Shown: positions 43,093 to 51,216, counted from the stretch's first letter. The stretch is DNA of 64,000 nt from Robinsoniella peoriensis (GCF_000797495.1 NZ_JTGN01000002.1:248001-312000); one strand, 5' to 3'. Notes: generated by a model not told the origin, from the sequence alone. A program made the numbers and translations.

Positions 43093-44238
43093 ATGGAGAA
43101 GTTAAAAATACAAAAAGCAGCTGCGCAGGCAGTATCTATTCTAAAAGGAAATCTGAATAACTACACATACAAATTTCCAGGATCCAATAGTGAGCATCTG
43201 TTTTACCCGGAAACAGAAAATACAGAGTGGACAACCGGATTCTGTACGGGGACATACTGGCTTGCCTATGAACTGACGGCAGAGGAAAGTTTCAGATCGG
43301 CGGCGGAGGTTCAGGTTGAGAGCTTTTATAATAGGATAAAACAGAAAATAGATGTAGACCACCATGATATGGGATTTCTATACACACCTTCCTGCGTGGC
43401 AGCATATCAGATTACGGGAAATAAAAGGGCAAAAGAAGCGGCTATTCTGGCTGCAGACCAGCTTATCAGCCGTTTTCAGGTAAAAGGGGAGTTTCTCCAG
43501 GCGTGGGGAGAGCCGGGGGCAGAGGATAATTACCGCCTGATTATTGACTGTCTGCTGAATCTGCCCTTATTATACTGGGCTTCCAGAGTAACTGGGGACG
43601 GAAAGTACAGAGACGCTGCAGTACGTCATACGAAGACAAGCATCCAAAACCTGGTGCGGGAAGATAATTCCACCTACCACACTTATTTTTTTAATCCGAG
43701 AACCGGAGAGCCGTTACGGGGGGTTACGGCTCAGGGATATCAGGATGATTCTGCCTGGGCGAGAGGACAGGCCTGGGGAATATATGGCACGGCATTGGCA
43801 TGGCGGTATACAAAAGATGAAACCTGCAGAGAATTGTTCCGCAAAGTGACGGATTTTTATCTAAGACATCTCCCGGAGGATATGGTTCCCTATTGGGATT
43901 TGCAGTTCTCAGAGGGGAGCCATGAACCGAGAGATTCGTCAGCCGCCGCAGCAGCAGTCTGCGGGATCATGGAAATGTGTGAAAACGGGGGACTGGAAAA
44001 GGAAGAGCAATCCTTTTATGGTAAAAGGGCTCAGAAGATGCTGGAAAGCCTGATAGACAACTATGCGGTTAGGTCACCGAAGGAAGCAAACGGACTGATC
44101 CTGCATGGTGTTTATGCGAAAAGCAGTCCATTTAACAGCGTATCCGACAGAGGGGTCGATGAATGTAATCTGTGGGGAGATTATTTCTATCTTGAGGCAC
44201 TGGTCAGAAATATAAAAGACTGGAAGACGTATTGGTAA
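43093..44238 (+). CDS. glycoside hydrolase family 88, unsaturated glucuronyl hydrolase
   Basis: A 381-residue (alpha/alpha)6-barrel enzyme that hydrates the 4,5-double bond of unsaturated uronic acids left by polysaccharide lyases, opening the disaccharide. The catalytic Asp in HHDMGF is residue 92 and the second Asp, in RLIIDCLLNLPLLYWAS, is residue 152, matching D88 and D149 of Bacillus UGL. Further family features: EWTTGFCTGTYWLAYE near 45, YQDDSAWARGQAWGIYG near 217, and PRDSSAAAAAV near 280. No signal peptide, so it acts in the cytoplasm after import by the ABC system upstream. The substrate is likely a glycosaminoglycan-type disaccharide. AGGAGGG precedes the ATG. No lyase is in the window. 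Confidence 0.93.
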   Translation: MEKLKIQKAAAQAVSILKGNLNNYTYKFPGSNSEHLFYPETENTEWTTGFCTGTYWLAYELTAEESFRSAAEVQVESFYNRIKQKIDVDHHDMGFLYTPSCVAAYQITGNKRAKEAAILAADQLISRFQVKGEFLQAWGEPGAEDNYRLIIDCLLNLPLLYWASRVTGDGKYRDAAVRHTKTSIQNLVREDNSTYHTYFFNPRTGEPLRGVTAQGYQDDSAWARGQAWGIYGTALAWRYTKDETCRELFRKVTDFYLRHLPEDMVPYWDLQFSEGSHEPRDSSAAAAAVCGIMEMCENGGLEKEEQSFYGKRAQKMLESLIDNYAVRSPKEANGLILHGVYAKSSPFNSVSDRGVDECNLWGDYFYLEALVRNIKDWKTYW

Positions 44239-44262
44239 CATAATATTGAGTGGGGAGCTGCC

Positions 44263-44324
44263 AGAGCGTGTTTGAAAATTCATACCCGCCATCTGCACGC
44301 CCCACTTTTTTAAAACACGCTATA
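44263..44324. repeat. dispersed inverted-repeat element, copy F (best full copy)
   Basis: The left end AGAGCGTGTTTGAAAATT and the right end TTTTTTAAAACACGCTATA are inverted copies over about 14 bp, separated by CATACCCGCCATCTGCACGC and a short C-rich stretch. It closes the GH88 operon and may act as its terminator. It is the clearest reference copy for the family. Confidence 0.65.
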
Positions 44325-44369
44325 GTACTCCGGGAAGGCTAGAAAATGCCAGAAAAAAGAAAAAATAAA

Positions 44370-44398
44370 GTGACTTTGGAATATGGCAATGATATAAT
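44370..44398 (+). promoter_or_regulatory. probable promoter of the GNAT gene
   Basis: GTGACT (44370-44375), 17-bp spacer, TATAAT (44393-44398), about 47 bp before the ATG. Confidence 0.5.
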
Positions 44399-44445
44399 AA
44401 AAAAGTGCAGGAAGTTGGTAAAGATAAATTTACGGGGAGATAATT

Positions 44446-44976
44446 ATGGAAAAAATAATAATCGCAGAAACGGACCGATTAATATTAAGAAGATACACAA
44501 CAAGTGATTTACAGGACCTATATGAATACTTGTCCAATCCGAAAGTCCTGGAATATGAGCCATATAAGCCGATGTCAATGGAAGAGGTTAAGGAAAATCT
44601 GGAATCCAGAATTTCAACGGATGAAATGATTGCGGTTGAGCTAAAATCTACAGGTAAAATGATAGGTAATGTTTATTTGGGTAAATGCGATTGTAATTCT
44701 CTGGAAATCGGATATGTGTTTAATGAAAATTACTGGAAAAAAGGATATGCAAAAGAAAGCTGTGAAAAGCTGATTATATGGGCATTTGAAAATGGAATCC
44801 ATAGGATTTGTGCGTACTGTGATCCGGACAATCAGAATTCCTGGGGATTATTGGAGAAATTGGGATTTATCAGGGAAGGATATTTAAGAAAGAACGTATA
44901 TTTCTGGAAGGATGAGAATAATCAGCCTGTCTGGAAAGATACTTATATTTATGGAATACTGAATAATATATCCTAA
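44446..44976 (+). CDS. GNAT family N-acetyltransferase (RimJ/RimL-like)
   Basis: A 176-residue acetyltransferase of the Acetyltransf_3 group. The start ETDRLILRRYTTSDLQDLYE is characteristic, as are the acetyl-CoA loop region EIGYVFNENYWKKGYAKESC near 86-105 and the C-terminal NQNSWGLLEKLGFIREGYLR near 130-150. It should acetylate a small molecule or protein N-terminus; substrate unknown. Alone in its transcription unit, with its own promoter and a GGGGAG ribosome site. Confidence 0.88.
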   Translation: MEKIIIAETDRLILRRYTTSDLQDLYEYLSNPKVLEYEPYKPMSMEEVKENLESRISTDEMIAVELKSTGKMIGNVYLGKCDCNSLEIGYVFNENYWKKGYAKESCEKLIIWAFENGIHRICAYCDPDNQNSWGLLEKLGFIREGYLRKNVYFWKDENNQPVWKDTYIYGILNNIS

Positions 44977-45116
44977 GAAGTGTAACAGCTTTTCGGAAAC
45001 TGGATGGACACATACCGGGTGCAAGGCCAGAAAAGGTATCGGCTTGGTAATAAAAAAAGGATAATTCCAAATGGAATGTCCTTTTTTGTTTTATCAGTCA
45101 TTATGCAAGCGATGAT

Positions 45117-45461
45117 TCAATGTCCATAAGTATCCTGAAGGGAAGATTTCAGAGATCTTAAAGTTTCCGTCAATATGCGGAGCTCTTTTTCGTCACAGTC
45201 GTTTAACAAATCCCTTAATTCTTTCACGTAGAAAGACTTTGCTTCGGGAAGGCTGTCGCACAATAGATTGTCTACCGTAGTGTGGAGTGCATTTGCAATA
45301 GTGATTAATGTAGGCAGGCTTACATGGGTGACCCCTCTTTCGATATTGCTAAGATGTGGTGTAGAGATATCTACCTGTTCGGCGAGCCGTTCTTGTGTAA
45401 TTTTCTGGGTTAATCTCATGGCTCGGATTCTGCGTCCGATAGCGGTATAATCAATTGTCAT
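45117..45461 (-). CDS. XRE family HTH transcriptional regulator
   Basis: A 114-residue regulator. Residues about 7-62 form a helix-turn-helix of the Xre/Cro type (IGRRIRAMRLTQKITQERLA, then VDISTPHLSNIERG), followed by a C-terminal helical extension (about 70-114, CDEKELRILTETLRSLKSSL) probably for dimerisation. GGGGGTAAG precedes the ATG at 45461. It is transcribed away from the LytTR/GHKL pair, about 290 bp apart, and could control it or itself; the shared region is A/T rich. Confidence 0.88.
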   Translation of the reverse strand: MTIDYTAIGRRIRAMRLTQKITQERLAEQVDISTPHLSNIERGVTHVSLPTLITIANALHTTVDNLLCDSLPEAKSFYVKELRDLLNDCDEKELRILTETLRSLKSSLQDTYGH

Positions 45462-45652
45462 ACTTACCCCCTGTATAATTACTTATTAAGTATTGTATTA
45501 TTTGTTTTGTTATATTATAATAATCTATAACCTAAAAAATAGCTTGTGGATTATAATGGATGGAAGTATTTACCATTTTTTGACTATTTTTTAATGAAAT
45601 CGACAAACTTTGGTTAAATATTACACGAACTGTGTTAAAAGTGTATTTAGCA

Positions 45653-45682
45653 TTGCATTTACTGTGATACGGATGGTATAAT
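45653..45682 (+). promoter_or_regulatory. probable promoter of the LytTR-GHKL pair
   Basis: TTGCAT (45653-45658), 18-bp spacer, TATAAT (45677-45682). The remainder of the 45462-45748 gap is A/T rich and contains no gene I can support. Confidence 0.5.
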
Positions 45683-45748
45683 TCCAAGAAATATAATTGT
45701 GCAATTATATTCGGGTAATGAAAAGAAATAAGTAAGGTGGGATGAATC

Positions 45749-46468
45749 ATGATGCGAATCGGGATATGTGACGATGAAGCAAAGGCGGTTCAGGTAAGCA
45801 AAGATTTCATTGAGAAATTTTTGAAGAAAAACAAGTGTGAGTATGAAATTCATGAATTTTTGAATCCGGAGGAGTTATACCATTACGTAAGGGAAAGTAT
45901 TTATGATTTGGATTTACTGTTTCTGGATATTGAAATAGGTGAATCTAACGGGGTTGAGGTTGCGAAAAAGCTGGAAGCATTAGATACCAGAACAAAAATT
46001 GTGTTTTTGACGAACTATCTTTGCTACAGTTCAAAAGTATATGAGGTTGACTACTGCTATTTTGTTTTGAAAAAAGACCTGGAAAAATATCTGCCAAAGA
46101 TTATTGAGAAGCAAATCCAACAGAAAAGTAAGGTTGCCAGAGAACGTATTGTTGTCATGGTAAAAGGAAGAAAGATTATATTGCTTCCTATGGATATTCA
46201 GTACTTAGAAAGGGAAAAGCGCAGTACACTTGCGGTCTGCGTCGGAGAAACTGTCAGAACATCTTCCGGATTGACCGAACTGCAGGCACAGCTTGGATCG
46301 GATTACTTTGTAAGATGCCATAACAGTTATATTGTGAATCTGAATTTTGTAAAAGAATTTTGCCGGAATGAATTGATTCTGCGCAATGGGAAAAAGGTTC
46401 CGATCAGCCGAAGGTATCTGAATGATGTCCGCAGGGCATTTGCCAGGTGGCTGGGGGAAGATATCTAG
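45749..46468 (+). CDS. LytTR-family response regulator (AgrA/VirR type)
   Basis: A 239-residue regulator. The receiver domain (1-125) has ICDDE near 7-11 and the phosphoacceptor Asp in LLFLDIEIGESNGVEVA near 57; the usual Lys is in VLKKDLEKY near 108. The LytTR DNA-binding domain (about 140-236) has KGRKIILLPMDIQYLEREKR and RCHNSYIVNLNFVKEF. Two adjacent ATG codons (45749 and 45752) could start it. The GHKL kinase gene begins 26 bp after the stop, so the two form an operon. Targets unknown. Confidence 0.92.
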   Translation: MMRIGICDDEAKAVQVSKDFIEKFLKKNKCEYEIHEFLNPEELYHYVRESIYDLDLLFLDIEIGESNGVEVAKKLEALDTRTKIVFLTNYLCYSSKVYEVDYCYFVLKKDLEKYLPKIIEKQIQQKSKVARERIVVMVKGRKIILLPMDIQYLEREKRSTLAVCVGETVRTSSGLTELQAQLGSDYFVRCHNSYIVNLNFVKEFCRNELILRNGKKVPISRRYLNDVRRAFARWLGEDI

Positions 46469-46494
46469 AATACAATCTAATGTGAGGTGAAATA

Positions 46495-47814
46495 ATGACG
46501 GTATTTACCGGAAAATGTGTTGCTGCCCTGTTAGAAACTGTTATATTCTATATTTTTGCCATTCGGTGCGTAGATACCGGAAATATGGACTTGAGAAAGA
46601 AGCGGATGATTCTGCTTCTTCTTGCTGTGGTGGATGGTTTGCTGATGCTGCCTGTAAAGAACGGCGGTTCTGCATTTCTGGTCTATGTGGCAGAAATCAT
46701 TCTGTGGATGGCAGTCATCTATAAAATATCGGTGAAACCGGTAAATGATTTTGTGAAATTTTACGCATTTATAGAATTTTTTGGGATTATCGGTGCGGCA
46801 TTCAGTCTGATTACGAACAACATATTTGGTTTTGGCGGCGCTGCTGCTCTTTACAGTGGAGAGAATATTTTATTAGTGACTGCGGTAAACGGGGCTAAAA
46901 ATATTCTTGCTGCCGCGATCATATGTGTTGTGATTAAATTCTGCGTATTTGAAAAAATTCCTTTATGGATCTGGAAGGTATTTGCTATTGTATCCGTATT
47001 TGTGAATCTGGCTGCAACTGTCTTTATGATGAATGAAAATGCAAACCGGCTTCTCGAACCCTGGGTACTGATGTATGTGGTAGCTATGCTGTGCGTATTC
47101 GGCGGATTGCTGACCTGGTACAGCAGAGAAAACCTTAAAAGAGAGAATCAATATCTGCTGATGCAGCAAAAGCTTTTGAGAGAGCATTATAAGGTTCTGG
47201 AAGAGCAAAACGAACTGGTGCAGAAAATGCGCCACGATATTGGAAACCATCTTCAGACCATAGAAAGGCTGGTACGGGATAATCATACAGAATCTATGGG
47301 TGAAATCACAAAACGACTGAATAAAGAATATGACAAGCTTCTGCAAAGCAATATCAGCAGAAATGTAATGATTGATGCAGTACTGCATAATAAAATTACA
47401 GAGTGTGCGAAAAATAAAATTAAACTGCAGTTAAACATGGCACATTTTGTCAGTGGAAGAGTCGATGATGTTGACTGGCTCAGTATCTTTTATAATTTGT
47501 TTGATAATGCAATTGAAAGCTGCATGCGCATGGAAAATTCCCAGGAGCGCTTTATTAATGTGAAAAGCCAGTACCGTGCAGGCTATCAGGTTCTGATTTT
47601 TTGTAATGCCAGATCCGGTGAGACCAGAGCTTTGGAAGCTAAACGGGAAGGAAACTTTAAAACTTCTAAAAAAGATAAGTTCTGCCATGGTCTGGGACTT
47701 GACATTGTAAAGGGAATTGTAAAAAAATACGAAGGCAGTATGGAGTGTAAAGAGGAAGAAAAGGTTTTTCGTACGCTGGTTTCCCTGCGAGTGGGAACCG
47801 CAGAAAAAAATTAG
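46495..47814 (+). CDS. GHKL-domain sensor histidine kinase (AgrC-like)
   Basis: A 439-residue kinase. The first 200 residues hold about six membrane helices, the arrangement of peptide-pheromone receptors. The dimerisation region has QKMRHDIGNHLQTIERLV near 242-259 with the phosphoacceptor His, and the GHKL ATPase domain has NLFDNAIESCMRME near 334 and CHGLGLDIVKGIVKKYEGSM near 398-417. It should phosphorylate the LytTR regulator upstream. No agrB- or agrD-like gene (or other small peptide gene with an exporter) is visible on either side, so the ligand is unknown or encoded elsewhere. Confidence 0.9.
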   Translation: MTVFTGKCVAALLETVIFYIFAIRCVDTGNMDLRKKRMILLLLAVVDGLLMLPVKNGGSAFLVYVAEIILWMAVIYKISVKPVNDFVKFYAFIEFFGIIGAAFSLITNNIFGFGGAAALYSGENILLVTAVNGAKNILAAAIICVVIKFCVFEKIPLWIWKVFAIVSVFVNLAATVFMMNENANRLLEPWVLMYVVAMLCVFGGLLTWYSRENLKRENQYLLMQQKLLREHYKVLEEQNELVQKMRHDIGNHLQTIERLVRDNHTESMGEITKRLNKEYDKLLQSNISRNVMIDAVLHNKITECAKNKIKLQLNMAHFVSGRVDDVDWLSIFYNLFDNAIESCMRMENSQERFINVKSQYRAGYQVLIFCNARSGETRALEAKREGNFKTSKKDKFCHGLGLDIVKGIVKKYEGSMECKEEEKVFRTLVSLRVGTAEKN

Positions 47815-47830
47815 CTGCCCCCTATACTTT

Positions 47831-47895
47831 TTGACAGGGATTTGATAAAATATAATAATGAATATATTCTTTAAGGGAGCGTTCGGCGTTCCCTT
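47831..47895 (+). promoter_or_regulatory. promoter and leader hairpin of the serine dehydratase operon
   Basis: Consensus TTGACA at 47831-47836 is followed by an A/T-rich stretch with several possible -10 hexamers (TAATAA at 16 bp spacing, TATAAT at 14). Just downstream, AAGGGAGCGT-TCG-GCGTTCCCTT (47873-47895) forms a compact hairpin 28 bp before the sdaAB start. It could be the terminator of the kinase gene or a leader element. Confidence 0.45.
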
Positions 47896-47922
47896 TCAAT
47901 TTACGCTAAGGAGAAAAAACGG

Positions 47923-48591
47923 ATGAACATATTCGATATTTTGGGACCTGTTATGGTTGGACCATCAAGCTCTCATACGGCCGGGGCAGTAAGGATCGGG
48001 CTGATGGGGAGAAAGCTGCTGGGATGTATGCCCTTAAAAGCACGGATTTGTATGCATGGCTCCTTTGCGGCGACCGGAGTAGGACATGGTACAGATAAAG
48101 CCATAGTGGCAGGCCTGCTTGGAATGGAGCCGGATGATGTAAGGATTCCGGAAAGCTTTGAAATGGCAGGAGAAAAGGGATTAGAGTTTACATTTGAAGA
48201 GACAACTTTAAAGGGGGCACATCCTAATTCCGTACAGATGGTACTGGAGGATGGCCAGCACAGAAAGCTGACAGTTCAGGCTTCTTCTCTGGGTGGCGGT
48301 CGGATTATGCTGAATAAAATCAATGATGTGGAGGTCAATTGTACCTGTGAGAATCCCACATTAATTATTCATAACATGGATCAGCCCGGTTATGTTGCCG
48401 AGGTGGCATCCATGCTTTTTCAGAAGTCCGTGAATGTTGCCAATATGTCCCTGCACCGGAAAAAACGAGGGGGCTATGCGGTGATGATCATAGAGACAGA
48501 CCAGAAGATTCCAAAGGAATCCATTGAGTGGCTGGAGCAGAAAGAGGGCATACTGAAGGTAACATACATTGATATAGGAGGGAACCGGTAA
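47923..48591 (+). CDS. sdaAB: L-serine dehydratase, iron-sulfur type, beta subunit
   Basis: A 222-residue subunit of the oxygen-sensitive [4Fe-4S] serine deaminase that converts L-serine to pyruvate and ammonia. The start ILGPVMVGPSSSHTAGAVRI near 5-24 is the family signature. Residues about 145-222 form an ACT domain (IIHNMDQPGYVAEVASMLFQ) that may bind serine. A ribosome site AAGGAG precedes the ATG. The alpha subunit gene begins 1 bp after the stop. Split alpha/beta subunits are typical of Firmicutes. Confidence 0.95.
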   Translation: MNIFDILGPVMVGPSSSHTAGAVRIGLMGRKLLGCMPLKARICMHGSFAATGVGHGTDKAIVAGLLGMEPDDVRIPESFEMAGEKGLEFTFEETTLKGAHPNSVQMVLEDGQHRKLTVQASSLGGGRIMLNKINDVEVNCTCENPTLIIHNMDQPGYVAEVASMLFQKSVNVANMSLHRKKRGGYAVMIIETDQKIPKESIEWLEQKEGILKVTYIDIGGNR

Positions 48592-48592
48592 C

Positions 48593-49474
48593 ATGGCATA
48601 TAACTCATTAGAGGAAATCTTAGAAGTATGCAGGGAATCACAGATTCCATTCTGGGAAACCATCCTGCAGGATGATATGAATGAGCGGAAAGTTACAAAA
48701 GAGGAATCTTTTGAGAAGATGATGGGTATGTGGCGGGCGATGCTTTCGTCCAGTGAAGCATATGATGAAAAACTGATTTCCAACAGCGGTCTGGTAGGCG
48801 GAAGCGGCGGTATTATGGAACAGTATATTCAAAAGGAAACACCATTGTGCGGTGCATTTATGGGACAGGTCATTGCGGCTGCACTGCAGATGGGTGAATC
48901 CAATGCCTGCATGAAACGGATTGTGGCTGCACCCACAGCTGGTGCCTGCGGCGTACTTCCGGCTGTACTGGTCCCTTTTTACAAGAATGAGCAGACAGAG
49001 GATGCACGTATTGGAGAAGCACTGTATGTGGCTGCTGGAATTGGACAGGTTATAGCTGTCCGTGCTTATATTGCCGGAGCTTCCGGCGGCTGTCAGGCGG
49101 AAATAGGTTCGGCAAGTGCGATGGCGGCAGGGGCAATGGTACATCTCAGAGGCGGAAATGCAGGTCAGATCGCTCATGCGGCCGCGATGTCTCTTAAAAA
49201 TCTGCTGGGACTGGTCTGTGATCCGGTAGCCGGTTTGGTAGAGGTTCCGTGTGTGAAGCGGAATGTAATCGGGGCGGTGAACGCACTGGCATGTGCCGAT
49301 ATGGCATTGGCTGGAATAGAAAGCCGGATTCCCCCTGATCAGGTGATTGATGCCATGAAAGAAGTCGGAGATCTGATGAATGTCTCCCTGCGGGAAACGG
49401 GGGAAGGCGGCCTGGCAGCCACAGCATTCGGCAGGGAAGTATCATTAAAACAGGGACAGGAAAAATTCCGCTGA
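48593..49474 (+). CDS. sdaAA: L-serine dehydratase, iron-sulfur type, alpha subunit
   Basis: A 293-residue catalytic subunit. It has SGLVGGSGGIMEQYIQ near 63-78, AAPTAGACGVLPAVLVPFY near 111-129, GASGGCQAEIGSASAMAAGA near 161-180, and CDPVAGLVEVPCVKRN near 206-221; the Cys residues in these segments are the candidates for the [4Fe-4S] cluster. Translated directly after the beta subunit. Serine degradation supplies pyruvate for fermentation; the aminoacrylate intermediate may be handled by the RidA protein encoded at 18799. Confidence 0.95.
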   Translation: MAYNSLEEILEVCRESQIPFWETILQDDMNERKVTKEESFEKMMGMWRAMLSSSEAYDEKLISNSGLVGGSGGIMEQYIQKETPLCGAFMGQVIAAALQMGESNACMKRIVAAPTAGACGVLPAVLVPFYKNEQTEDARIGEALYVAAGIGQVIAVRAYIAGASGGCQAEIGSASAMAAGAMVHLRGGNAGQIAHAAAMSLKNLLGLVCDPVAGLVEVPCVKRNVIGAVNALACADMALAGIESRIPPDQVIDAMKEVGDLMNVSLRETGEGGLAATAFGREVSLKQGQEKFR

Positions 49475-49561
49475 TCCGGAGCATATCTGAATGATACTTC
49501 AGATAGATTTCTGAGATATTTGTAATTAAAACACTGCATAAGATCATGGATCTTGTCAAAA

Positions 49562-49629
49562 AAAGACTTGACTTCCAGCTATTGTATATGATAAGATAAA
49601 CGAGCGAATGGAAGTAGGTCTTTTTTTTA
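49562..49629 (+). promoter_or_regulatory. promoter and imperfect hairpin ahead of rpmG
   Basis: TTGACT (49568-49573), 18-bp spacer, TAAGAT (49592-49597) is a fair promoter. The same stretch also holds ACTTCC (49571-49576) and GGAAGT with flanking AAGAC/GTCTT-like arms, ending in eight T residues at 49620-49628, so read-through RNA from sdaAA could terminate here. Both may be true: an incoming transcript stops and a new one starts. Confidence 0.45.
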
Positions 49630-49693
49630 TGCCTAAAAATTCAACAGCCTACGCAAGCTGTTACCAAATTACAAAGAAGGCGAGGTGGAAGTT

Positions 49694-49843
49694 GTGCGCG
49701 TTAAAATCACATTGGCATGTACGGAATGTAAACAACGTAACTACAACATGACGAAGGATAAGAAAAATCATCCGGACAGAATGGAAACAAAAAAATACTG
49801 TAAATTCTGTAGAACACACACATCACACAAAGAAACCAAATAA
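49694..49843 (+). CDS. rpmG: 50S ribosomal protein L33
   Basis: A 49-residue protein: [20 protein letters not shown] at the start, then [18 protein letters not shown] at the end (split only for description). The two CxxC pairs (CTEC and CKFC) are the zinc-binding form of L33. It starts at a GTG (49694), six bases after GAGGTGG. It heads the classic rpmG-secE-nusG-rplK-rplA order. Confidence 0.93.
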   Translation: MRVKITLACTECKQRNYNMTKDKKNHPDRMETKKYCKFCRTHTSHKETK

Positions 49844-49875
49844 CTGTTAGTGATAATGCAAAGGAAGTGAATGTA

Positions 49876-50082
49876 ATGGGAGAAACTGCAAAAACAGAAA
49901 AAGCCCCCAAGAAAAGCTGGTTTGAAGGTCTTAAATCTGAATTTAAGAAAATTATCTGGCCGGAGAAAAAAACACTTGGCAAACAGACCATTGCGGTTGT
50001 TGCCGTTTCTTGTGTATTAGGTGTCATTATAACCATTATTGATGTTATTGTACAGTATGGTATTGATTTCTTAATAAAGTAA
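49876..50082 (+). CDS. secE: preprotein translocase subunit SecE
   Basis: A 68-residue protein with a cytoplasmic amphipathic helix (SWFEGLKSEFKKIIWPEKKT near 15-34, including the conserved W-P) and one membrane helix (about 40-64). It clamps SecY in the Sec channel. An in-frame GTG at 49867 is open, but ATG 49876 has AAGGAAGTGA at the proper distance. It lies 32 bp after rpmG and 16 bp before nusG. Confidence 0.93.
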   Translation: MGETAKTEKAPKKSWFEGLKSEFKKIIWPEKKTLGKQTIAVVAVSCVLGVIITIIDVIVQYGIDFLIK

Positions 50083-50098
50083 GGGCAAGGGTGATTTT

Positions 50099-50614
50099 AT
50101 GTCAGAAACAAACTGGTATGTAGTTCATACTTATTCAGGGTATGAGAACAAGGTTAAGGCCAACATTGAGAAAACGATTGAAAACCGGCATTTAGAAGAT
50201 CAGATCATTGAGGTCAGAGTTCCGATGCAGGATGTTGTAGAAGTAAAAAATGGCGTGCAGAAGCAGGTTCAGAAGAAACTGTTTCCTGGCTATGTACTTC
50301 TGAATATGGTCATGAATGATGACACCTGGTATGTCGTTAGAAATACAAGAGGTGTTACCGGATTTGTTGGTCCTGGATCAAAACCAGTGCCACTTACCGA
50401 AGCGGAAATGCTGAATCTTGGAATCCAGGCGGACGATGTCCAGGTGGATTTCACAGAGGGAGATGCCGTTACTGTAACCGGCGGAGTCTGGAAAGATACC
50501 GTTGGAGTAATTCAGTCCATCAATCATGGTAAACAGATCGTTACCATTAATGTTGAGTTATTCGGTCGTGAAACACCAGTAGAAATAAGTTTCACAGAGA
50601 TTAAAAAAATGTAA
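50099..50614 (+). CDS. nusG: transcription termination/antitermination protein NusG
   Basis: A 171-residue NusG. The NGN domain (about 1-115) opens NWYVVHTYSGYENKVKANIE and has QKKLFPGYVLLNMVMNDDTW near 57-77 and RNTRGVTGFVGPGSKPVPLT near 82-101. The KOW domain (about 120-171) has FTEGDAVTVTGGVWKDTVGV and ends with ISFTEIKKM. It binds RNA polymerase and modulates pausing and Rho action. Encoded between secE and rplK as usual. Confidence 0.96.
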   Translation: MSETNWYVVHTYSGYENKVKANIEKTIENRHLEDQIIEVRVPMQDVVEVKNGVQKQVQKKLFPGYVLLNMVMNDDTWYVVRNTRGVTGFVGPGSKPVPLTEAEMLNLGIQADDVQVDFTEGDAVTVTGGVWKDTVGVIQSINHGKQIVTINVELFGRETPVEISFTEIKKM

Positions 50615-50658
50615 CATGATATTAGACCGTCGGGTAATATTCGCAGTCTGACGGATTA

Positions 50659-50687
50659 GTGGGAGGGAAATCCCCCGCCAATACCAC
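50659..50687 (+). promoter_or_regulatory. ribosomal leader element before rplK (copy 1)
   Basis: GTGGGAGGGAAATCCCCCGC followed by CAATACCAC: the outer GTGG/CCAC and inner GGGA/TCCC pairs form a hairpin with an asymmetric CAATA bulge, just before AGGAGG of rplK. A near-identical element precedes rplA at 51173. It probably binds ribosomal protein L1 for feedback control. A separate CCGTC/GACGG hairpin lies at about 50627-50655. Confidence 0.65.
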
Positions 50688-50704
50688 ATAGGAGGTGCCT
50701 AAAA

Positions 50705-51130
50705 ATGGCAAAAAAAGTAACAGGTTATATTAAATTACAGATTCCTGCTGGAAAGGCTACACCAGCTCCACCAGTTGGTCCGGCACTTGGACAGCACGGT
50801 GTTAACATCGTTCAGTTTACAAAGGAGTTCAACGCAAGAACAGCTGACAAAGGCGATTTAATTATCCCGGTTGTTATTACTGTATATGCAGACAGAAGCT
50901 TCAGCTTTATTACAAAAACTCCTCCGGCAGCAGTTTTATTAAAGAAAGCATGCAACCTGAAATCAGGTTCAGGCGTTCCAAATAAAACAAAAGTTGCTAC
51001 AATCAGCAAAGAAAAGATCAAAGAGATCGCTGAAATGAAAATGCCAGATTTAAATGCAGCATCTGTTGAAGCTGCTATGAGCATGATCGCAGGTACCGCA
51101 CGCAGCATGGGTATCACTGTTGAGGAATAA
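50705..51130 (+). CDS. rplK: 50S ribosomal protein L11
   Basis: A 141-residue L11: the N-terminal domain ([40 protein letters not shown]) with the two conserved Pro stretches, and the C-terminal rRNA-binding domain ([29 protein letters not shown]). It forms the GTPase-associated centre stalk base. Strong AGGAGG before the ATG, preceded by the leader element. Confidence 0.97.
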   Translation: MAKKVTGYIKLQIPAGKATPAPPVGPALGQHGVNIVQFTKEFNARTADKGDLIIPVVITVYADRSFSFITKTPPAAVLLKKACNLKSGSGVPNKTKVATISKEKIKEIAEMKMPDLNAASVEAAMSMIAGTARSMGITVEE

Positions 51131-51172
51131 TATACTTGGCAATCAAGCAAAACGTAAACTAAACAATGAAAA

Positions 51173-51200
51173 GTGGGAGGGAAATTCCCGCAAATACCAC
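51173..51200 (+). promoter_or_regulatory. ribosomal leader element before rplA (copy 2)
   Basis: GTGGGAGGGAAATTCCCGCA followed by AATACCAC, nearly the same as the element before rplK, again ending just before the CAGGAGG ribosome site (here of rplA). Same predicted pairing of GTGG with CCAC and GGGA with TCCC. Confidence 0.65.
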
Positions 51201-51216
51201 CAGGAGGTTATTTAAT

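Noticed and set aside
45462..45748. Hidden signal-peptide gene for the AgrC-like kinase
   Set aside because: I looked in all frames for a short Cys-containing peptide gene with a ribosome site and found none convincing.
49629..49749. Short frame ATG CCT AAA ... before and across the rpmG start
   Set aside because: About 39 codons, overlaps the certain L33 gene in another frame and follows a T-run rather than a ribosome site.
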